Below, piece by piece: positions 1 through 9,155 of a DNA stretch of 22,708 nucleotides (position 1 is its first letter; each line of letters starts with the position of its first letter). The translations under genes and the position numbers were made by a program. A model generated the notes under the pieces. It searched no databases and had not been told where the DNA came from. It saw only the letters and a program-made list of their open reading frames with translations. The DNA is from Bacillota bacterium. Its GTDB lineage: Bacteria; Bacillota_I; Bacilli_A; ML615J-28; CAG-698. The stretch is taken from assembly GCA_023410025.1 (NCBI GenBank), contig JAEYQM010000064.1, positions 1 to 22,708 of the forward strand, written 5' to 3'.

Positions 1-11
1 TTTAATTTTCT

Positions 12-23
12 TATAATTATAAT
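12..23 (+). promoter_or_regulatory. possible -10 elements for the ABC exporter pair
   Basis: Two back-to-back TATAAT hexamers (12-17 and 18-23) lie about 50 bases before the start of the first gene. Any -35 box would be at or beyond the window edge, so only the -10 part can be seen. In DNA this AT-rich such hexamers also arise by chance. Confidence 0.3.
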
Positions 24-71
24 ACAATTTAATTCTATTAAACTAAAATTTTTTACACGTTGGAGGGAAAC

Positions 72-1844
72 TTGAAAAAATTAGGTAGAACAATTAAACT
101 TTGTAAAACAGTAATACAAAACGAACCATTTTATTTAGCATATTTATTTATGGATATAGTTTACTCAATATTCCATATTGTATTTCCAATTGGAATAGTT
201 CAGCTTTTAGTTGGATTTTATCAAAAAAATATTGACTTTATATGGGTAATTATTGCTAGCTTAGTCTATTCCTTAGTTTTTTATTCTATTAACTTTACAT
301 ACAGTTGGCTACAAAAAAAGGATAGAGTTAAGTATCGATCTTTTATGGCAAAGTTTGAAAATATAATTTTCAATAAATTAAAAGAAATAGATTATGAAGT
401 ATATCAATCATCATCTTTTTTAAATGATTATACAAGAGCAATCGATAATGGCTCTAATATATGTTTTCAATCATTTTGGGCCATAGTTATGGTTATATCT
501 TGTATTGCGGAAATAGCAATTATTTTCTCAATATTTGCTTCTTTAAATCCTTTTATAATCATTTATGCTTTATTAATAGGAATTGTATTTTTTATAATTG
601 GGGTTATTAATGGTAAAATAAATTGGAAGTTGAGTGAAAATCAAAAACAAAATTTTCGTGAACGCGGATATATTCGTAGACAGTTTTATTTAAAAGATGC
701 AAGTTTTGACTTAAGAACTAGTAATATTAAAAATATACTTTTAGATAACAATGATGTAGTTGGTCAAAAAGTTATAGGAAACATTGATAAATATTCATCA
801 CTTAGATCGTTTCTATCATATACAGGTTCAATTCTTATTTCATCAATTTATCCAGTTGCTCTAGCTTTTCTAGCTTATATAAGTCTTAAAGGAATGGATA
901 TTGCTCAGTTTGCAGCATTAACTGTTGCAGCATCTTCATTAAGTGGAAGTGTAAGAAGAATGTCAGACGCATTTGCAAGATTCGCTAATCAATCGATTGA
1001 ATCTGAAGCTGTTTTTAAAGTACTAGATCAAGTAGGTAAAATTGAAGTAAGTGGAAAATTTTTAGCAAATGAATTTAATAAAATAGAAGTAAATAATGCC
1101 TCATTTAGTTATAAAGATAAAGAGGTTTTAAAAGATATTAATTTTGAAATTAATAAGGGAGAAAAAATTGCCATTGTTGGTGAAAATGGTGCTGGAAAAA
1201 CGACTTTTGTAAAACTATTATTAAGACTATATGATACTTGTGAAGGTAGTATTAGTTATAATGGTGAAAATTATAAAGATATTATTCCTTCATCTTTAAG
1301 AAAAAGAATTGGTGCAGTTTTTCAAGATTTTGATATTTATTCTTTCACTATTGGAGAAAATGTATTGTTAAGAAAAGTAAAAACAAAAGAAGATGAAGAA
1401 CTTGTAATTAATGCATTAGAATTTTCAGGATTAATGGATAAAGTTAAAACATTTACAAATGGAATAAATACTATACTTACAAAAGAGTTTAATTCAGAAG
1501 GTGTTGAACTTAGTGGTGGAGAAAGACAAAAATTAGCAATTGCTAGGGCCTTTGCGGGTGGATATGATTTAATTATTTTAGATGAACCTAATAGTGCACT
1601 AGACCCATTAGCAGAAGCTGATATATATGATAAGATGATGAGACTTGGAAAAGACCATACTTTATTATTTATATCTCATCGTTTATCAAGTACAATTAAA
1701 GCTGATAAAATATATTTATTTGATAATGGGAAAATAATTGAAAAGGGAACACATCATGATTTAATGAATATTGAAAATGGTAAATACAGATATATGTTTA
1801 ATATTCAAGCTAAAAAATATGTTGAAGGAAGTATAGAACAATGA
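72..1844 (+). CDS. ABC exporter half-transporter, six-helix membrane domain plus ATPase (first of pair)
   Basis: This is a type IV ABC exporter subunit of about 590 residues, the normal length for one membrane domain fused to one ATPase domain. The first ~330 residues contain several long hydrophobic helices. The ATPase domain has Walker A GENGAGKTT (~370-378), signature LSGGERQ (~480), Walker B LIILDEP (~500) and the H-loop SHR (~537), so the site looks complete. I place the start at the TTG at 72, five bases after GGAGG at 62-66; an in-frame TTG at 60 lies across the ribosome site and is less likely. The stop overlaps the next gene by four bases (ATGA), which suggests translational coupling and a heterodimeric exporter. 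Substrate is unknown; relatives export peptides, lipids or drugs. No precursor peptide or processing protease gene is adjacent. Confidence 0.88.
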   Translation: MKKLGRTIKLCKTVIQNEPFYLAYLFMDIVYSIFHIVFPIGIVQLLVGFYQKNIDFIWVIIASLVYSLVFYSINFTYSWLQKKDRVKYRSFMAKFENIIFNKLKEIDYEVYQSSSFLNDYTRAIDNGSNICFQSFWAIVMVISCIAEIAIIFSIFASLNPFIIIYALLIGIVFFIIGVINGKINWKLSENQKQNFRERGYIRRQFYLKDASFDLRTSNIKNILLDNNDVVGQKVIGNIDKYSSLRSFLSYTGSILISSIYPVALAFLAYISLKGMDIAQFAALTVAASSLSGSVRRMSDAFARFANQSIESEAVFKVLDQVGKIEVSGKFLANEFNKIEVNNASFSYKDKEVLKDINFEINKGEKIAIVGENGAGKTTFVKLLLRLYDTCEGSISYNGENYKDIIPSSLRKRIGAVFQDFDIYSFTIGENVLLRKVKTKEDEELVINALEFSGLMDKVKTFTNGINTILTKEFNSEGVELSGGERQKLAIARAFAGGYDLIILDEPNSALDPLAEADIYDKMMRLGKDHTLLFISHRLSSTIKADKIYLFDNGKIIEKGTHHDLMNIENGKYRYMFNIQAKKYVEGSIEQ

Positions 1845-3637
1845 AGATGATAAAGAATAACTTTATAATGATAAGTTATGTGGCTAGATTTTGTCCTTTT
1901 TATGTTTTATCCGCTTTCTTATATATACTTGCTGAAAGTTTTATAAATATTCGAGGGGTTTTATTAATTGATGAAGTGATTACCTTAGTTGAACAAGAAT
2001 CTACAACATTTGGTATGGTATTAAATAGACTAATTATATACATGATAATAGTTGCCTTATGTTCACTTGTTCAAATATTTCATAATCAATATATTACACC
2101 AAGGTATCGTCATGTATGGGTAAAGAAGATTCAAAGAGTTATGTTTGAAAAATCAGCACAACTTGATATATCTTGTTTTGATGATCCAAAAGTTTATGAT
2201 CAATTTTCTAAATCACTTAAAGAGGGCGATTTAAAAGGTATTGATACATTTGATACATTTGTATATCTTTTAAGAAATGCATTAGTAGTAGTTACTATTG
2301 GTACATTTATAGTTTTAAAAGATGCTATTTTACTTATAATTGTTTTAGCTCAATCAATAATTAATTTTATTCTCACAGGTAAAGTTGACCATTTATATTA
2401 TGTACAAAGTAAAGAAACAGAACCTCATTGGCGAAGATACAGTTATATTAAAAGAATTTTTTATTTAGAAAGATATGCTTGTGAGATTAAGACAACAAGA
2501 CTAAATGAACTACTAATTGAAAATCAGTTACAAGTAAAAGATGATTTAGATGCGATTATAACTAGAGATAGTAATAAAATATTTAAATACAATATTACTG
2601 AAGATATTTTCTATCAATTTGTAAGAAATTTCTTTGGATATGTTTATTTGATTGGTAGAGTATATGGAGTAATTGGGAAAACAAAAATCCCTATTGCAAC
2701 ATTCTCCTCAACGGTTGCTGCTGTACAAAGAATTACTAATTATTTATATGGTGTAATCTATTATTTTACATCTTTAAGGGAAAATGCAAATTACATTGAT
2801 GATTTCTTATGGCTTATGAAATATAAACCAATTGTTGAAGGTAAAGGTGGAGATAAAGCACCGGAATCTATACCACAAATATCAATTAGTAACTTAAGTT
2901 TTAAATATCCATCTCAAAATGAGTATGTTTTAAAAAATGTTAATTTAAGTATTAATCCAAAGGAAAAAATTGCAATCATTGGTTATAATGGCGCTGGAAA
3001 AACAACTTTAATTAAACTGTTACTCAAGTTTTATGAAGTAGAAGCAGGGCAAATTCTAATGGATAACAATGATTATAATAAATTAGATGAAAAAGAAATC
3101 AGAAATAAATTTGTATCAGTCTTTCAAAACTTTCAAATCTATTCAACAACCGTTCTAGAGAATGTCTTATTTAGGAAAAGAATAAATGATGAAGATGATA
3201 AACTTGTATGGGATGCATTAGAGAAAGCCGATCTGGGTGAAAAAATTAGAACATTACCTAAGGGATTGGATACAATTCTTACAAAAGAGTTTGATAATGA
3301 GGGATTAGTTTTATCAGGTGGAGAAAAGCAAAAACTAGCAATTGCTAGAATATTTGCTTCAACATCACCAATTATAATTTTAGATGAACCAACAAGTTCT
3401 CTTGATCCTGTATCTGAATATGAAGTAAATAAAAAGATTTTAAATTTATGCACTGAAAAAACAATTGTTTTAATATCACACAGATTATCAACTGTTGTTG
3501 ATGCATCAATAATATATATGTTTGACCGTGGTGAAATTATCGAGCAAGGAACTCATCAAGAATTAATGAAAAAGAAGGGTAAATATTTTGAAATGTTTAC
3601 TACTCAAGCCAAACTATATACTGATATTAGCATATAG
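1841..3637 (+). CDS. ABC exporter half-transporter, six-helix membrane domain plus ATPase (second of pair)
   Basis: This is the 598-residue partner of the preceding gene, with the same architecture: an N-terminal membrane domain of about 330 residues, then an ATPase with Walker A GYNGAGKTT (~381-389), signature LSGGEKQ (~491), Walker B IIILDEP (~511) and H-loop SHR. Both proteins have a Glu after the Walker B Asp, so neither nucleotide site is obviously degenerate, unlike many heterodimeric exporters. A GAAGGAAG ribosome site ends about ten bases before the ATG; a second in-frame ATG lies two codons downstream. The four-base overlap indicates co-expression with the first subunit. I infer a heterodimeric exporter in the cytoplasmic membrane with unknown cargo. 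No hairpin terminator follows closely; the first strong one is ~340 bases downstream. Confidence 0.88.
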   Translation: MKMIKNNFIMISYVARFCPFYVLSAFLYILAESFINIRGVLLIDEVITLVEQESTTFGMVLNRLIIYMIIVALCSLVQIFHNQYITPRYRHVWVKKIQRVMFEKSAQLDISCFDDPKVYDQFSKSLKEGDLKGIDTFDTFVYLLRNALVVVTIGTFIVLKDAILLIIVLAQSIINFILTGKVDHLYYVQSKETEPHWRRYSYIKRIFYLERYACEIKTTRLNELLIENQLQVKDDLDAIITRDSNKIFKYNITEDIFYQFVRNFFGYVYLIGRVYGVIGKTKIPIATFSSTVAAVQRITNYLYGVIYYFTSLRENANYIDDFLWLMKYKPIVEGKGGDKAPESIPQISISNLSFKYPSQNEYVLKNVNLSINPKEKIAIIGYNGAGKTTLIKLLLKFYEVEAGQILMDNNDYNKLDEKEIRNKFVSVFQNFQIYSTTVLENVLFRKRINDEDDKLVWDALEKADLGEKIRTLPKGLDTILTKEFDNEGLVLSGGEKQKLAIARIFASTSPIIILDEPTSSLDPVSEYEVNKKILNLCTEKTIVLISHRLSTVVDASIIYMFDRGEIIEQGTHQELMKKKGKYFEMFTTQAKLYTDISI

Positions 3638-3976
3638 ATAGATATCAAAATATTTATTAATATAGATTGGTTAAACATTAGAAAAGTTACTTAAAATTTA
3701 AATTAGATAAAATAACATTGTAATAATAGTCTATATTCTATTAATAAATAATTTTGTAACATAATTATGCAATTAAGGGAAAAAGGGGATTAATTAAAAT
3801 TTATAAAAAAAAATAATAGGTTCTAATCATACATAACTTGTGTTTACAAAAATTTTTAAAAATACTTATAACAATGTTGGATAATTATTTATTAAAACAG
3901 TAATAGTTTCTAAATTTATTAATATTCACTTAATGACAAAAGACTGTTTTTGGTTTCTAAAAAACGCATTTGAATT
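3638..3976. other. AT-rich intergenic stretch with no recognisable gene
   Basis: About 340 bases of very AT-rich sequence. I find only tiny frames (9 to 16 codons) without ribosome sites, one weak inverted repeat (TAATAG/CTATTA near 3726-3745) and no recognisable protein fragment on the forward strand. It could be decayed coding DNA, but nothing in it supports an identity. Confidence 0.5.
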
Positions 3977-4027
3977 AAAATAAATATACGTTGAGTTAAT
4001 AAAACTCAACGTATATTTATTTTTAAT
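3977..4027. terminator. strong hairpin terminator, probably bidirectional
   Basis: Arms 3977-3997 and 4003-4023 are perfectly complementary over 21 bp around a five-base loop, with CGTTGAGTT next to the loop and A/T-rich ends. An A-run on the left and a T-run on the right give terminator-like tails on both strands. It separates the ABC exporter pair from the MacB-like genes. Confidence 0.8.
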
Positions 4028-4067
4028 ACTGCTAAGTAAAATAATTTCATTATTAAGTTTTTAGCTA

Positions 4068-4097
4068 TTGAAGATTAGAAGTCATATATGTTATAAT
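4068..4097 (+). promoter_or_regulatory. SigA-type promoter of the MacB-like pair
   Basis: TTGAAG (4068-4073), an 18-base spacer and TATAAT (4092-4097) preceded by TGT, an extended -10. Transcription would begin near 4104, which excludes the long N-terminal extension of the downstream frame that opens at 4068. Confidence 0.65.
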
Positions 4098-4148
4098 GAA
4101 TATATATTTTTAAATAAATATTTCTGTTTTAGTGTTTTGGGGGGGAAA

Positions 4149-6176
4149 ATGGGGTTAATTATTTTAGAAAACTTGACCAAGTTTTATAATAATAAAAAAA
4201 GCAAAATATGTGTTTTGAAAGATGTGTCATACTCGTTTAATAACTGCGGATTATATATAATTAAAGGTACATCTGGTGTTGGTAAAAGTACTTTACTTAA
4301 TTTAATAAGTGGTGATGTTACTGGTTATAGTGGTAATATTATTTTTAATGGAATTGATTTAAAAAAATATAAATCAAAAGATTCTTATAGGAATTCATTT
4401 ATATCCTCAATATATCAAGAAAAGAATTTAATTGATCATTTATCTATTTATGAAAATATTAAGATCGTACTTGACTTACAAAATAAAAAAAATGATGGAA
4501 TAATTGAAGATGTCGCAAAAAAACTTGGAATATATGAATTGCTTAGTTTTTACCCTATAGAATTATCTGGAGGTGAAAGGCAAAAAGCCTCTATAGCTAG
4601 AGCACTAGTTAAAGGATCAAGTATTATCCTAGCTGATGAAATAACTTCTAATTTGGATAATAATTCAAAAATAGAAATAATGGAAATAATCAAAGATATA
4701 TCTAAAGAAAAATTAGTAATAATGGTGTGTCATGATAACGAACTAATAGACGAATATGCAGATTGTATACTAAAAATTGATAATTGTAATTTAATTAGCG
4801 TTGCATATAAAATAGAAGGCATAAAAGATTTTAGACAGTCTAGATTAATTAAATCATATTTTGATTATAAAAACATTATAAAAGGAAGTATAAATATAAT
4901 TAAAATAAAGCCTATAAGATTGTTTATTTCTTTACTAGTTATGATATTAGTGGGAAGTGCATATGGTGTTTTATTTAACTTATATACTATAAATTCAAAA
5001 AAAATTCATTTAGTTCATTATGATTCTGGAAAATATTATGATTTAATTGTTGGATATGGATATACTGATGATGATGGCAACTCTATTAATTATGAAATGG
5101 ATAGAACAGTATTAGAATTGTTTGAAAATACAGTACCAAATGTTAAATATAATAAAATATATGGACATCAAAGGGAAGAGTTTAATCATTATATTTATAA
5201 TACTTTAGGAAATCAGTTTTATTATCATGATTATTTTTCTGGCTTAATGGAGATAAATGAAAATATTGCATCACAAAATGGGTTTAAACTTCTCGCAGGC
5301 AATTATCCTATTAACAATGATGAAGTTGTAATTACAGAATATTGCTATGAAATATTTAAAGCAGGTAATTATAAAGATACTAATTATAATAAAATAGATA
5401 TTAATATTTATGATGATATTCTTGGCAAGCAAATAGTTGTTTTTGATCAAAATTTTATTATATCTGGGATAATTTCAACAGGAACAATTTTAAATGATTT
5501 TAGTTTTCTAAAAAATAAAGATAATACGTATTATGATTACTTTAATCAATTTATGTGGAATGGAATTGATACAATTTTATTCACTAGACATGAATTTATT
5601 GAAAATAGTGATATTGATTTGAATTTAAATAGATTATATATTGGAAATAATAATTTAAGTAGGGAAATATTTTTAAATTCTTTAGATTTAAAAAATTATA
5701 ACAAATATTTTCGAATTGAAGGTATGGTCTATAATGAAATTGAAACAAGAATAAACAATATTAGACAATATACACCTACTATTTTATTAATACTTTCTGT
5801 AGTGACAATTTTTTTAATTGCATTGATATTAAATTATTTTAATTATACATTTACATTAAACCATAAATTTATTGGGATATATAGATCATTAGGTGCAAAA
5901 AAAGTTCACATTATTAGTTTATATATGATAATTAGTGCTTTTATTTTTATAACTACAGTTATAGCATCATATCCAATAATTAAATTCTTCATAACAAAAT
6001 ATAATGATATGATGGTTGGGGAAATATTTTTCTTGCTTGACATATTTATATATGATATAAATTCTCTTATGATTTGTTCAATTATATTTTTAATATTTGC
6101 AACTGTTCCATTTGTTATTGCTTCATCTATTAAGTTAAGTAAAGATAGCTATTATATTCTAAATATGAGGGATTAG
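4149..6176 (+). CDS. MacB-like ABC transporter, ATPase fused to FtsX-type permease
   Basis: This 675-residue protein has an N-terminal ATPase: Walker A GTSGVGKST (40-48), signature LSGGERQ (~139), Walker B LADE (~160) and an H-loop CHD. A permease of the FtsX/MacB type follows, with one helix at ~258-279, a ~260-residue extracytoplasmic domain, then three helices near 543-565, 588-610 and 639-658. The segment after the second helix carries the family-typical IYRSLGAKK. I start at the ATG at 4149, behind a G-run serving as ribosome site; the frame is open upstream to 4068 but that start lies inside the promoter. Such proteins usually act in peptide efflux, lipoprotein handling or antimicrobial resistance rather than bulk import. 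The next gene starts one base after the stop and is a divergent paralogue, so a heterodimer was probably the ancestral form. Confidence 0.85.
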   Translation: MGLIILENLTKFYNNKKSKICVLKDVSYSFNNCGLYIIKGTSGVGKSTLLNLISGDVTGYSGNIIFNGIDLKKYKSKDSYRNSFISSIYQEKNLIDHLSIYENIKIVLDLQNKKNDGIIEDVAKKLGIYELLSFYPIELSGGERQKASIARALVKGSSIILADEITSNLDNNSKIEIMEIIKDISKEKLVIMVCHDNELIDEYADCILKIDNCNLISVAYKIEGIKDFRQSRLIKSYFDYKNIIKGSINIIKIKPIRLFISLLVMILVGSAYGVLFNLYTINSKKIHLVHYDSGKYYDLIVGYGYTDDDGNSINYEMDRTVLELFENTVPNVKYNKIYGHQREEFNHYIYNTLGNQFYYHDYFSGLMEINENIASQNGFKLLAGNYPINNDEVVITEYCYEIFKAGNYKDTNYNKIDINIYDDILGKQIVVFDQNFIISGIISTGTILNDFSFLKNKDNTYYDYFNQFMWNGIDTILFTRHEFIENSDIDLNLNRLYIGNNNLSREIFLNSLDLKNYNKYFRIEGMVYNEIETRINNIRQYTPTILLILSVVTIFLIALILNYFNYTFTLNHKFIGIYRSLGAKKVHIISLYMIISAFIFITTVIASYPIIKFFITKYNDMMVGEIFFLLDIFIYDINSLMICSIIFLIFATVPFVIASSIKLSKDSYYILNMRD

Positions 6177-6177
6177 T

Positions 6178-7848
6178 ATGATTAAACTTGAAAATGTAAG
6201 TAAAATTTATTATCGAGGAAGAAGACCATTAAAAGCTTTAGATGATGTAAATATTGAACTACCAAGTAAAGGGATGACTTTTATTGTTGGAGAGAATGGA
6301 TCTGGTAAATCAACTCTTGCTGGAATAATAGCTGGTATTGATGAACTTAGCAGTGGAAATATTTATTTCAACTCTGTAAATTATAATGGTTTAAATATGT
6401 CATCCTTTAGATCTAACATAATAAGTTTTGTCTTTCAAGAAGTAAATTTACTTGAAGATTTTAATGTTTATGATAATCTTAAAATTGCTTTAAAGTTGTC
6501 GGGAATTGAAATCGAAGAAGACAAAATTAATGAAGTATTAAAGAAATTAAATATTGAAAATGTAGGAAAAAGATTCAAACATGAATTATCGATAGGGCAA
6601 ATGCAAAGAGTAGCCATTGCAAGAGCAATATTAAAAAATTCTAAAGTACTAATCTGCGATGAAGCAACAAGTGCATTAGATGAAGAAAATTCAATTCAAG
6701 TCTTTAATATATTAAAAGAATTATCAAAAGATAGATTGGTTATTGTGATTACCCATGATATGAATATCGTAAGTCAATATTCAGAAAATGTTATACAATT
6801 AGATAGTGGTAAAGTAATTAAATCAGTAAAGATTGAAAATGATAATATTATACATAATTATAAAAAATCAAAATCAATTATTAAATATGGATACAAATTA
6901 TTCCTAAAACGTAAAAAAACTTTAATCATTTCATTAATTCTAGCATCTATTTCCTTATTTATTTTGAGTGTTGCCTTTAATCTTGCAATTTTTACACCTA
7001 ATAGTTATTTGTATACATATATAAAGAGATTAGATTTAAAATATGTGAGAGTAGAAGAATATAGGTATATTGATGAAAAATATTTAATCCATTCGTATGT
7101 AAATGAAGATTTTTTTAATCGTAATACCAGCGTTCCCGTTATTCAATCAACTTCTCTATATTATGACAATTTTAACGGATTTGTTTACCTAAATGATGAA
7201 GTTTTTGAAAGACTAAATTATAAAATTTTATGTGGGCAATTACCAAATAATGAAATGGATAATTATGTTGCTATTAGTGATTATTTATTTTATGTATATT
7301 TAGACGTTGGATTTTGTGATGTTAATGGAGAAGTAGTACCTATTAACTCAAAAGAAGATTTGATTAATAAAAAAATTAGATTTAATGATATAGAGTACAA
7401 TATTTCTGGAATTGTAGATACAGGATTTGATTGGGAGAGATATAAGTTTTTAAAAGATTACCATGGGCCTACAATGGCACGTACCGAGATGATGAGTTTA
7501 AGAGAATCAAGTATGATATTTTGTTTCTATGTAAATGAAAAAAATATTAATGGGGAAATATATAAAACATTTTTAATTACTGATAATGAAAAAGTATTAA
7601 AAGATATTGTTAAAAAGAACAGCGAAAATATTTTTTCAATAATTGATTTTTACTTAGGTGATTCTATAAAAATAAACACCTTTATTAAACCATATATACC
7701 TTTTATTATTATAATAGTTTCAATATTTGTTTCCCTTATATTATTCTTATTAGTAAATGAGAATATGAGTGTTAGATCAAATGATATAGCTCTTTTCAAG
7801 TCAATTGGTACAAATAATGTTACTATTTTTAAAATGTTTTACCTTTAA
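6178..7848 (+). CDS. MacB-like ABC transporter, cut short by an in-frame stop
   Basis: This is the second ATPase-permease fusion, read to the first stop (556 residues). It has Walker A GENGSGKST (~38-46), an altered signature LSIGQ instead of LSGGQ (~137), Walker B CDEATSALD and H-loop THD. A helix at ~248-272, an extracytoplasmic domain and a helix at ~501-527 follow. It stops at TAA 7846-7848, just inside the position where its upstream paralogue has its third helix. The same frame continues open to 8088 and encodes the expected last two helices, so this is most likely a nonsense mutation in a gene of originally about 636 codons. AGGG at 6168-6171 precedes the ATG at 6178. A permease lacking helices 3 and 4 is unlikely to work, unless the stop is read through. 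Confidence 0.8.
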   Translation: MIKLENVSKIYYRGRRPLKALDDVNIELPSKGMTFIVGENGSGKSTLAGIIAGIDELSSGNIYFNSVNYNGLNMSSFRSNIISFVFQEVNLLEDFNVYDNLKIALKLSGIEIEEDKINEVLKKLNIENVGKRFKHELSIGQMQRVAIARAILKNSKVLICDEATSALDEENSIQVFNILKELSKDRLVIVITHDMNIVSQYSENVIQLDSGKVIKSVKIENDNIIHNYKKSKSIIKYGYKLFLKRKKTLIISLILASISLFILSVAFNLAIFTPNSYLYTYIKRLDLKYVRVEEYRYIDEKYLIHSYVNEDFFNRNTSVPVIQSTSLYYDNFNGFVYLNDEVFERLNYKILCGQLPNNEMDNYVAISDYLFYVYLDVGFCDVNGEVVPINSKEDLINKKIRFNDIEYNISGIVDTGFDWERYKFLKDYHGPTMARTEMMSLRESSMIFCFYVNEKNINGEIYKTFLITDNEKVLKDIVKKNSENIFSIIDFYLGDSIKINTFIKPYIPFIIIIVSIFVSLILFLLVNENMSVRSNDIALFKSIGTNNVTIFKMFYL

Positions 7849-8088
7849 ACAGTAATTTTTTCTTTTACTGTAAGTATAATATCTTATTTATTAACTTTAA
7901 TATTAAACTATTACGTGAATTATATTTATATTATTAAAATGGATCCAATTATTAGAGTTTTTGATTTGACTTATTATGAAATTTTTTTATTTATTTTGTT
8001 TTTGCTTATTATCTCATTCATTTCCACATTGCTTGGTGTATTGAAGAATAGAAAGAAATTTATACCCATTTCACTTCTTAAAAAGTAA
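7849..8088 (+). pseudogene. separated C-terminal part of the preceding permease
   Basis: Directly after TAA 7846-7848, and in the same frame, 79 sense codons run to TAA 8086-8088. They encode a hydrophobic helix (about 7855-7914), a short polar loop, a second helix (about 7978-8040) and a basic end finishing LLKK. The upstream paralogue ends in the same way: helix, loop, helix and short polar tail. No ribosome site or good start is visible here. No frameshift is needed: one base change, for example TTA to TAA, explains the split. Confidence 0.8.
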
Positions 8089-8193
8089 AAATTCTTGCTA
8101 ATTAATTAAATAAATTTGTCTATAAAAGTCATTATTTTATTAATAATTAAATTTTTTATTATTTAAACCATATAATTATTATAGAATAGAAAT

Positions 8194-8226
8194 AAAAATA
8201 CAATATCTTTTGATATTGTATTTTTT
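8194..8226 (+). terminator. hairpin terminator after the MacB-like pair
   Basis: A 14-bp perfect stem (8194-8207 with 8212-8225) has a four-base T loop; its right arm ends in a T-run. It is placed about 100 bases after the original end of the permease gene. Confidence 0.8.
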
Positions 8227-8259
8227 ATAATATTATTATATAAAAAGAGGAAGTTATTT

Positions 8260-9117
8260 AATTTTTGTGCTATAATAATTAATATAAAGTAACTACAACA
8301 TAATATTCATTTGCAATAATTAACGAGTAATTAAGATGAAGTTATGTTTAGTGCTTCAAAAGTTATTGTAAACTATGATGAAACAGTTCTTGATGTATAA
8401 TAAATTATTAAACATTTAAATTGATGGATATAAGTTTTTAAAAGTATTGTAATGAATAAAAAAGATATATAATAATTATTTTGTTATTTTTTACTTTTAC
8501 TTTTATTTTAGATAGTTTAATCACTGAACATATAGTGACGATATTTTTTATGATATTAATAACTCTAATACAAAAAATACAATTATTAAAAAAGTTTTAT
8601 TTATATTTTGAAGTATTGGTTTAGTTGAATCCTTTATTATAAAACATTTTTTGAATCAGATGCAGTAACACATTTATTTACACTTGGTGACTGGTAGGAT
8701 AAATAATTACAAAAATACAAAAAGTGAATAAAAACATTTAATAAATTTATTGCCTCTTCAAGGAAATGTAATTAGGGATAATAAAAAAATTTTTATTAAT
8801 TTTAAAAAGATAAATTGAATGAAACCATAACTTATGATATGTTTATTGTTGTTTTGTCAATCTAGTAAATATCCAACCATATCATATAATATTGTTATTA
8901 TGAGTGAAAAAGTAGATAAAATATTAGAAACAAATATAATTTTTGAAAAGGTAAAAATTTTCTTCAAATAATTTTTACTCTATTAGTACATTTACTTATA
9001 ATATTTGGAGTAATTATAAAAATAGTTAAGATATCAGTCGGAATATTTATTCATTTGATGTCTATTCTAATATTAATTATTAATCGAATTAGGTTATTAG
9101 GATATATAAATAAATAA
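8260..9117 (+). pseudogene. fossil of a heavy-metal (CopA/ZntA-type) P-type ATPase
   Basis: No long frame is open here, but short translated fragments follow the order of a P1B ATPase. At 8344-8400 MFSASKVIVNYDE resembles the end of a heavy-metal-binding domain, continuing after a frameshift near 8420 as IDGYKFLKVL. At 8647-8697 FFESDAVTHLFTLG matches the helix read YFESSAVIITLITLG in the copA gene at 21840. At 8738-8818 LLPLQGNVIRDNKK resembles the start of the actuator domain. Around 8890-8970 NIVIMSEKVDKIL and NIIFEKVKIFF match the hinge and the segment entering the last helices. After another frameshift, 8970-9117 gives the final helices ending in INRIRLLGY. The phosphorylation and nucleotide-binding domains are missing: the remnant is roughly 0.8 kb against about 2.2-2.4 kb for a live gene. 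TGC-TATAAT at 8268-8276 may be its old promoter. Confidence 0.75.
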
Positions 9118-9155
9118 TTGGTAAGTTTTATTATAAGAATAAAAGAGGTGATACT

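Noticed and set aside
3139..3453. Antisense open frame across the second ABC exporter ATPase
   Set aside because: It is a shadow of a strongly conserved ATPase domain, without a ribosome site or recognisable protein features. The same applies to the minus-strand frames at 10178, 14036, 15928, 16644, 18541, 19340, 20652 and 21944.
3934..3984. Small peptide frame (16 codons, MTKDCFWF...) that could be an exported peptide precursor
   Set aside because: There is no ribosome site, it overlaps the terminator stem, and it is too short and isolated to support a bacteriocin claim.
4068..4148. N-terminal extension of the first MacB-like gene
   Set aside because: It begins inside the -35/-10 region and is not part of an ABC ATPase fold. 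The ATG at 4149 gives a normal N-terminus (MGLIILENLTKFY).
9118..9137. Promoter for the nucleoside phosphorylase (TTGGTA ... TATAAG)
   Set aside because: The spacing between the two hexamers is far below 16 bases, and no extended -10 is present; it is not supportable.
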